Below, piece after piece: positions 36,423-40,802 of a stretch of DNA of 40,802 nt. Where the stretch lies: positions 1 to 40,802 of the IMG/VR virus record IMGVR_UViG_3300046791_000187; one strand, given 5' to 3'. The notes beneath the pieces are model-generated. The model did not search any database. It was not told where the DNA came from and worked only from the letters and a program-made list of their open reading frames with translations. Numbering within the stretch: position 1 is the first letter of the stretch; the number at the start of each line of letters is the position of its first letter. Source of the stretch: a virus. A program made the position numbers and the translations under genes.

Positions 36423-37471
36423 TAGTTTAACTCCATTCGATACAGTTGCCCGAACTCCTCGGCGCCAAGCCGTCGATAGAACGTGCCCAGCCGGGGACCG
36501 GAGCCGCGATGCCCCGCCCGCATGATCACTTCATCCACACCCCGCTCGCGCAATGCCGCGAGGGCCGCCCGCTGTAGTTTCATCCCCAGGCCACGAATGT
36601 CAGGCGAAGCGAAGAAGATCGAATGCCACGCCTGAGATATATCTGGGCCGTCGAGTGTTGGGCCGATGACGGTTTGCAGATAGCCGAACATGCGCCCGTT
36701 CATCCGAGCGGTTATGGTCTGAAGCATCCCGGCATCGTCCAAAGCCTCGAACAGTGCGAGGTTCTTGCGCGCGTGATCGTCCGGCGACTGGTCAGTCTGG
36801 GTCAGATGCTCAGCGAACAGATGTTTGGCGTCACGATAGAACTGGCGGAATGGTTCGTGTTGGAACGTGATGCCCTCGGGCGGATCGACCGCGTGCCGCG
36901 TCATGTTCGCGATGGTCCGGTGTTTCGCGACCTTCGTCAGCTTGTCGAGTTGTGGCCGATGCGCTGCCATGTAACGCACGAGATGCGCGAAGTTGATCTG
37001 AATGTTGACCGGCGCGCACCACGACCACCATGCGGGATCGTGCGGCAGGCCCAGGCAGTGCTCAAACACCCGCGCGCATCCCGCTTCGGTCGCCAGATCA
37101 TCGAACGACACCGCCAGCACATCGGGTAACCGCGCGCCGATCTGATCCAGCTTGCGCTCCGACCGCTCAAGCATCGACACCATGGCCGTATCCTCGAACA
37201 CGAGATCGGTCCCGCGCAATGATGCGACGATCTCAGGCACCCGGCGGCGCAATGTGACGATCCGTGAACCTGGGGGCAATAATCGCCAGAACGGCGCCCC
37301 CATCGTCTCCACCGTGCCGGTGTTCGGCTGCGCGAGCCACGAAGCCACGTCGTCAAGTGAACGGCATCGGAGCAGTTCGTCATGGCCACATTGCCAGTCA
37401 CCGTAACTTAAGAAATGAGATAGCCATTTCGTGCGGCTTCTCGGCATCGCGAATACAATAAATGGCGACAT
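36422..37471 (-). CDS. Sulfotransferase-like / GNAT-like fusion protein
   Basis: The 349-residue protein starts FIVFAMPRSRTKWLSHFLSY, the PAPS-binding loop pattern of sulfotransferases. VSFDDLATEAGCARVFEHC follows at 121-140, resembling their second phosphate-binding region. From about residue 255 a GNAT-type fold begins: HSIFFASPDIRGLGMKLQRA (residues 283-302) with an R-G-x-G acetyl-CoA loop, and TFYRRLGAEEFGQLYRMEL at the end. GNAT-like domains are known in podovirus internal proteins near the ejection genes. The fusion itself is unusual. ATG 37471 is chosen because the 41 residues ahead are Arg-rich and read out of the upstream gene's frame. Confidence 0.68.
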   Translation of the reverse strand: MSPFIVFAMPRSRTKWLSHFLSYGDWQCGHDELLRCRSLDDVASWLAQPNTGTVETMGAPFWRLLPPGSRIVTLRRRVPEIVASLRGTDLVFEDTAMVSMLERSERKLDQIGARLPDVLAVSFDDLATEAGCARVFEHCLGLPHDPAWWSWCAPVNIQINFAHLVRYMAAHRPQLDKLTKVAKHRTIANMTRHAVDPPEGITFQHEPFRQFYRDAKHLFAEHLTQTDQSPDDHARKNLALFEALDDAGMLQTITARMNGRMFGYLQTVIGPTLDGPDISQAWHSIFFASPDIRGLGMKLQRAALAALRERGVDEVIMRAGHRGSGPRLGTFYRRLGAEEFGQLYRMELN

Positions 37472-37472
37472 C

Positions 37473-38075
37473 TCACACCCCCGCGACCGGATTCCACGTC
37501 CCGCCTCCCTGCGAGACGTACAGCGTGGTGCCCACCGCCCCATCCAACCGCGAGAACAGCGAGCCCCTCGGCTGGGTCGATCCCGGCGCCCCATTCCCCG
37601 CCGTCCAGGTCACCCCGCCCGCGGGCTTCGGCAGCAGCGCGTTATCGGCGGTTATGCGCGCGGTTCTTTCAGTGGCATCCGCCGAAATGCGTGCGTTCGT
37701 CTCCGCCGCGTCGGCCGCCAGACGGGCGTTGGCCTCGGCCGTATCATTCGCCGCCCGTGTCGCCGCCTCGGCGTCCAGACCCCCCTGGAGCGCCGTATCA
37801 GCCGCGATGCGCGCCGCCTCCTCCGCCACCACCTGACCGGCGTTGTCCGCGCTGGAAATCCCCGTCGCGTCCCCGGTGCGCCGATGCAGCGCCGCGATGC
37901 ACGCCAGCCACGCGGCGCTCAGCGAGCCCGTTGGGTCGACGAACGCCTCCGGCGGCGGCAGGGCACAGAAGATGTCGCCGTCCGTGGATGTCCCCGGAGG
38001 TGAACTCCCTGGCCCGGAAGACGGTCCTCCGTGCCGGGCGTGGCGTAACCGCGCCATGTTCCGATTCGATATCAT
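37473..38075 (-). CDS. Fibre-like protein with Ala-rich coiled coil
   Basis: The 200-residue protein has a Pro/Gly-rich start, a head-binding-like segment (DGDIFCALPPPEAFVDPTGS), a ladder of Ala-rich heptads (IAADTALQGGLDAEAATRAA, ARLAADAAETNARISADATE), and a beta end (GSLFSRLDGAVGTTLYVSQG). That last block (short G-S-L-...-G-TTLYV...GGGTW) is common at the tips of phage fibres. It is coupled to both neighbours. Confidence 0.6.
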   Translation of the reverse strand: MISNRNMARLRHARHGGPSSGPGSSPPGTSTDGDIFCALPPPEAFVDPTGSLSAAWLACIAALHRRTGDATGISSADNAGQVVAEEAARIAADTALQGGLDAEAATRAANDTAEANARLAADAAETNARISADATERTARITADNALLPKPAGGVTWTAGNGAPGSTQPRGSLFSRLDGAVGTTLYVSQGGGTWNPVAGV

Positions 38076-38872
38076 CAGCTACCGGCCGCCAACCAGGAAA
38101 AGTTGGTTGTATGGCCTGTCGCCGGCACCCCGCTATCCAACGCGTAGACGTCGGCGCCCACTATGTCGGCCGTCGCCTGCACCGTCGCGTCCACCGCCCC
38201 GGTGCCGATCACCGAGCAGACGAACGCCGTCACCGACGTCGCGAACGCGACCGGAAATGTAATCCTGACGTGGCCGGAGAGGTCGGTCGAGGCGACTCCC
38301 CCCTGGAGCGTGACCGCGCTCACCGTGCCCGACAGGGTCGTGATCTGGGTTTGGAGGTTGGCCTCGGCGGCCGTCGCGCGCGTGACCTCGTTCCCGATGT
38401 AAGCGTTGGTATCACCCAGCGCGAGTTGCGTGGCGTTAATGGAGCCGTTGATGGTGTTGTCTTCAGCGATCCGCGCCGCCTGCTCCGCGCTGTCGGCGTT
38501 CGAGCGCGCCGTCGCCTCGGCTGATATCAGCGCATTGACGCCCAGCAGGTTCAAAGCGTCGGGGACGGTGGGGGCGGTCACGATGGGATACATCGCCGCC
38601 GAGACGATGCTGGTGGCCGCGAAGTCCGCGATCAGGTTGCCGGCGGCGTCATGCAGCACAAGCCTGTAGGCGCCGTCTCCGAACATCTGAGAGCGGCCCG
38701 CTCCATCGAGCACGATCGGGTTGCTGTTCAGCGCGGTTTGGTTCAGGTCGGTCCAGGTCTGTTTTGGCGTGCCGGTGCCAACAATGTAAGTGGTGATCGT
38801 TCCGCCGGCATACGGAACACCGTCCGCGTCGGACCATTGCAGCAGCGGCGTGACGATCGGAGGAATGGTCAT
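38075..38872 (-). CDS. Tail fibre N-terminal / adaptor-like protein
   Basis: The 265-residue protein begins LLQWSDADGVPYAGGTITTY, then DLNQTALNSNPIVLDGAGRS and GDGAYRLVLHDAAGN. These are the usual virion-binding blocks of tail fibres and tailspikes ('Q..D..G.P..GG...TY..GT..P...Y.D......NPI.LD..G'). A coiled coil follows (ALISAEATARSNADSAEQAA) and a beta-rich tip. It probably provides a fibre base for the protein at 37473. The start is 97 bp from the inserted HNH gene. Confidence 0.75.
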   Translation of the reverse strand: MTIPPIVTPLLQWSDADGVPYAGGTITTYIVGTGTPKQTWTDLNQTALNSNPIVLDGAGRSQMFGDGAYRLVLHDAAGNLIADFAATSIVSAAMYPIVTAPTVPDALNLLGVNALISAEATARSNADSAEQAARIAEDNTINGSINATQLALGDTNAYIGNEVTRATAAEANLQTQITTLSGTVSAVTLQGGVASTDLSGHVRITFPVAFATSVTAFVCSVIGTGAVDATVQATADIVGADVYALDSGVPATGHTTNFSWLAAGS

Positions 38873-38968
38873 AGCTTTTTTGCGTCGCCAAAGGTAATAT
38901 ATCGGCCTGACGCGGTGTTATCAGCACCACGCCAGACCTGACCAGACCCGCTCGGGAAGGAGCAAATC

Positions 38969-39640
38969 ATGGCTAAAAATACCATTTCACACGCATATCC
39001 GATCCGCAACCACTGCCGTCTTCCTGTTCCGCCTGGAACAGTGTTTGGTATGTTGACCATAATCCGCGAAGCCGAAAGCAAGAAGCGGGCTGGCGCCGGG
39101 TGGAAACGGAAATTCCTGACACGCTGTTCATGCGGTAATGAGCGCATCGCGTTCCTTGAGAAACTGCGAAATGGCATGGTTCATTCATGCGGATGCGCGA
39201 ACATCAAAAGCATGTTGCGACACGGCATGAGTCACACGCCCACCCATAAGGTCTGGGCAGCTATGAAAGCACGATGCACGAACCCGACATGCAGAGCGTT
39301 TCCTGGCTGGGGAGGTAGAGGTATTAAGATAGACAAAACCTGGGCTACCTTCGAGAACTTCTTCGCGGACATGGGAGAAAAACCGCCTGGACGCTCGCTT
39401 GAACGCATCGATAATAATGGAGACTATACCAAGAAGAACTGCCGATGGGCCACACCTGGGGAACAGTCTCGCAATACCCGAAGAACCCTTATGGTGGTTT
39501 TGGGCGGTGTTCAAATATGCGTTAAGGATGCCGCTGCCCATGTAGGCATTTCCGGTGGCATGATAAAATACAGAGCGAAATTGATGAACGGAACCTTGCA
39601 GGACGCCCTCGACTATTATGCGGCTCGTCGTCACTCTTGA
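38969..39640 (+). CDS. Homing endonuclease of the zinc-ribbon HNH type, antisense to the operon
   Basis: The 223-residue protein has FGMLTIIREAESK, then a zinc-binding segment CSCGNERIAFLEKLRNGMVH plus SCGC, and the catalytic part HGMSHTPTHKVWAAMKARC, NPTC, and SLERIDNNGDYTKKNCRWAT followed by EQSRNTRRT. The block 'RID..GDY...NCRWAT..EQ..N' is the mark of a large family of phage HNH enzymes. A good ribosome site (GGGAAGGAG) precedes the ATG. It stands on the plus strand inside the leftward virion operon and its end overlaps the gp10-like stop by 10 bp. Confidence 0.83.
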   Translation: MAKNTISHAYPIRNHCRLPVPPGTVFGMLTIIREAESKKRAGAGWKRKFLTRCSCGNERIAFLEKLRNGMVHSCGCANIKSMLRHGMSHTPTHKVWAAMKARCTNPTCRAFPGWGGRGIKIDKTWATFENFFADMGEKPPGRSLERIDNNGDYTKKNCRWATPGEQSRNTRRTLMVVLGGVQICVKDAAAHVGISGGMIKYRAKLMNGTLQDALDYYAARRHS

Positions 39641-40802
39641 CTTCCCTGCGCCGCCGGAGCGGGTTCTGTGGCGTCACCTGCCGTCGCGTCAACCCAGGCA
39701 CCTTGCAATACCGTGTTCATGGGAACCGACCAGGAAAGCTCCCAAACACGTCGCCGCGATAGACCTAGTCGCTGCCATTGCAACATCGTAAGGTATTCGC
39801 CTAATTCGCCAATGGATTGTGTAACCGGGTTGCCATAGGTGTTTCCGCCGTCATTAGACCAACGTAAGGCCACGATATTGGCCGGTCCAGGCATCACACC
39901 GGGATTAGGCGATGTCCCGGTGTGCATATCCGCCTGGAACTGGCGGTAGAAAATCCGCCTCCCATCCGCGACCATGTGCGGAAACGACCTCGTGCGTTTG
40001 ATCGGCCCGCCGAAATCGGTGAACACGGCCAGATCCAGCGCATACAGTTTGCCATTCTGCCAGTCGCCGATGACCGGCGTTCCATTGCACGACCAGTAGC
40101 AGTTGGCCCGGTGCCGATGTTCCACACCGTTCACGTCGAGCCACGACCACTCGTGCCATTGTTCGGTGGTTATATCGTAGGACCATGTTTTGTCGGCGGT
40201 GGGGAACGCCAGCACGTAGAACGCGTGTCCGGCGAGTTGATAAGTGAAGCCGATCGCATCGTCGATGCGCGCATAGCCCGCGATCTCCGCCTCGATGGCA
40301 TAGGTGGACACGCGTTTGGCCTGATACCCGCTGCCCTGAATGACGATCCCCTGGCCCTGCCGGTCGCGTGAAAGCCAGTATACCCCATTGTCGTAGTTGG
40401 AAGCTGAGTACTTCGCTACGATCCCGTGATCGATGAACACCTCCGGCTGGCTCTGGAACGGAAAATCCGCCGCGCCAACGTTGGCGAATATCTCGGTTGT
40501 CCGGTCCCCAAGCAACCAGATGTCGCGCTTCGCCACCACCAAAGTCCGCAGTAAATCACTGTAGCTTTCCTTATTCGCGAACCACAGCGGATCGAACGAC
40601 ACCGCCAGACTGTCGGAGGAATAAAATTGCGGCGTGCTGGGCTTGTTAAACAACAGGAACGTATCGAGGTAATCGACTTTGTCGGCGCCCACGAACACGG
40701 CGCCCGGATCGGTCTGGATCAGGATGGTGCAAATCAGCGGGCTGGCGGGCGTGGGGTTGGGGGACGCGACCGGGAAGCTGGCATAAGTCGTGTTGGAGGT
40801 GG
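39631..40802 (-). CDS. Packaged-DNA stabilisation protein, P22 gp10-like (C-terminal part)
   Basis: The frame is open from the window edge to 39631. It first completes a beta domain (TSNTTYASFPVASPNPTPAS). It then resumes the gp10 pattern: VGADKVDYLDTFLLFNKPS, FYSSDSLAVSFDPLWFANKE, DLLRTLVVAKRDIWLLGDRT, VFIDHGIVAKYSAS and WLSRDRQGQGIVIQGSGYQA. The family end follows, RVWELSWSVPMNTVLQGAW. It is the second half of the gene at 1-738. A GTG at 40698 is an internal codon, not the start. The HNH gene on the other strand overlaps its last bases. Confidence 0.88.
   Translation of the reverse strand, partial: TSNTTYASFPVASPNPTPASPLICTILIQTDPGAVFVGADKVDYLDTFLLFNKPSTPQFYSSDSLAVSFDPLWFANKESYSDLLRTLVVAKRDIWLLGDRTTEIFANVGAADFPFQSQPEVFIDHGIVAKYSASNYDNGVYWLSRDRQGQGIVIQGSGYQAKRVSTYAIEAEIAGYARIDDAIGFTYQLAGHAFYVLAFPTADKTWSYDITTEQWHEWSWLDVNGVEHRHRANCYWSCNGTPVIGDWQNGKLYALDLAVFTDFGGPIKRTRSFPHMVADGRRIFYRQFQADMHTGTSPNPGVMPGPANIVALRWSNDGGNTYGNPVTQSIGELGEYLTMLQWQRLGLSRRRVWELSWSVPMNTVLQGAWVDATAGDATEPAPAAQGSQE

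Noticed and set aside
40683-40698. GTG 40698 as the start of a separate 355-residue gene
   Set aside because: The frame continues upstream to the window edge with sequence resembling a known module, and the protein lacks the gp10 N-terminus, which is present at 1-738.
1-40802. CRISPR array or insertion sequence
   Set aside because: No regularly spaced palindromic repeats with unique spacers and no transposase were seen. The coding repeats in fibres have no spacers.

Overview
The window is a complete or nearly complete genome of a temperate, short-tailed (podovirus-type) phage of the P22 virion lineage. The virion proteins that can be recognised are a P22-like coat protein, a P22 gp1-like portal, a gp4-like tail factor, a gp10-like packaged-DNA stabilisation protein and a set of ejection proteins. 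The host is most likely an alphaproteobacterium. The DNA is GC-rich, one gene encodes a GcrA-like regulator (a family essentially restricted to Alphaproteobacteria), and another encodes a PEP-CTERM surface protein. The genus cannot be told from the sequence.

The two ends of the window carry the two halves of one gene (gp10-like; 738..1 and 40802..39631, both minus strand). The tRNA-Pro-like attP site lies inside the sequence with phage genes on both sides. This describes a free circular or circularly permuted phage genome rather than an integrated prophage with host flanks. A direct end-to-end join is out of frame by one base.

Layout. Everything diverges from an immunity region at 25.55-26.1 kb: a leaderless YdaS/Cro-like gene faces left, a CI-like gene faces right, and four copies of a 17-bp operator (TGTCGT-N5-ACGACA) lie in two equally spaced pairs. 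The rightward unit (26.2-31.3 kb) holds small early genes, a Gp157-family protein, RecT, Xis, Int, attP and a few tiny membrane or coiled-coil proteins. The leftward unit starts at the Cro-like gene. It runs through regulators, RusA, a GcrA-like protein, a PD-(D/E)XK-type nuclease and a primase-helicase. It then meets an apparently insulated PEP-CTERM moron (17.58-18.65 kb) bounded by outward-facing terminators, and a NusG-like antiterminator. After that come the late genes: small terminase candidate, TerL, a truncated capsid-like protein with a Tat-like N-terminus, an adhesin block, portal, scaffold, coat, gp4-like, S74 fibre and gp10. Across the window ends it continues with gp10, two fibre-like genes, a sulfotransferase-GNAT fusion and the ejection proteins with a lytic transglycosylase, down to 31.3 kb. 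There the two units converge with only 4 bp between stop codons.

How it works together. CI and Cro set lysogeny. Int and Xis move the genome in and out of a host tRNA-Pro gene. RecT, RusA and the primase-helicase replicate and recombine the DNA. The NusG-like protein, encoded just past a strong terminator, is a plausible switch for the late operon. Two HNH endonucleases have invaded the virion genes. I saw no dedicated endolysin, no CRISPR array, no transposase and no intact tRNA gene. Several one-base lesions (near 8980, 31107, 18440 and the window junction) may be real mutations or assembly errors.
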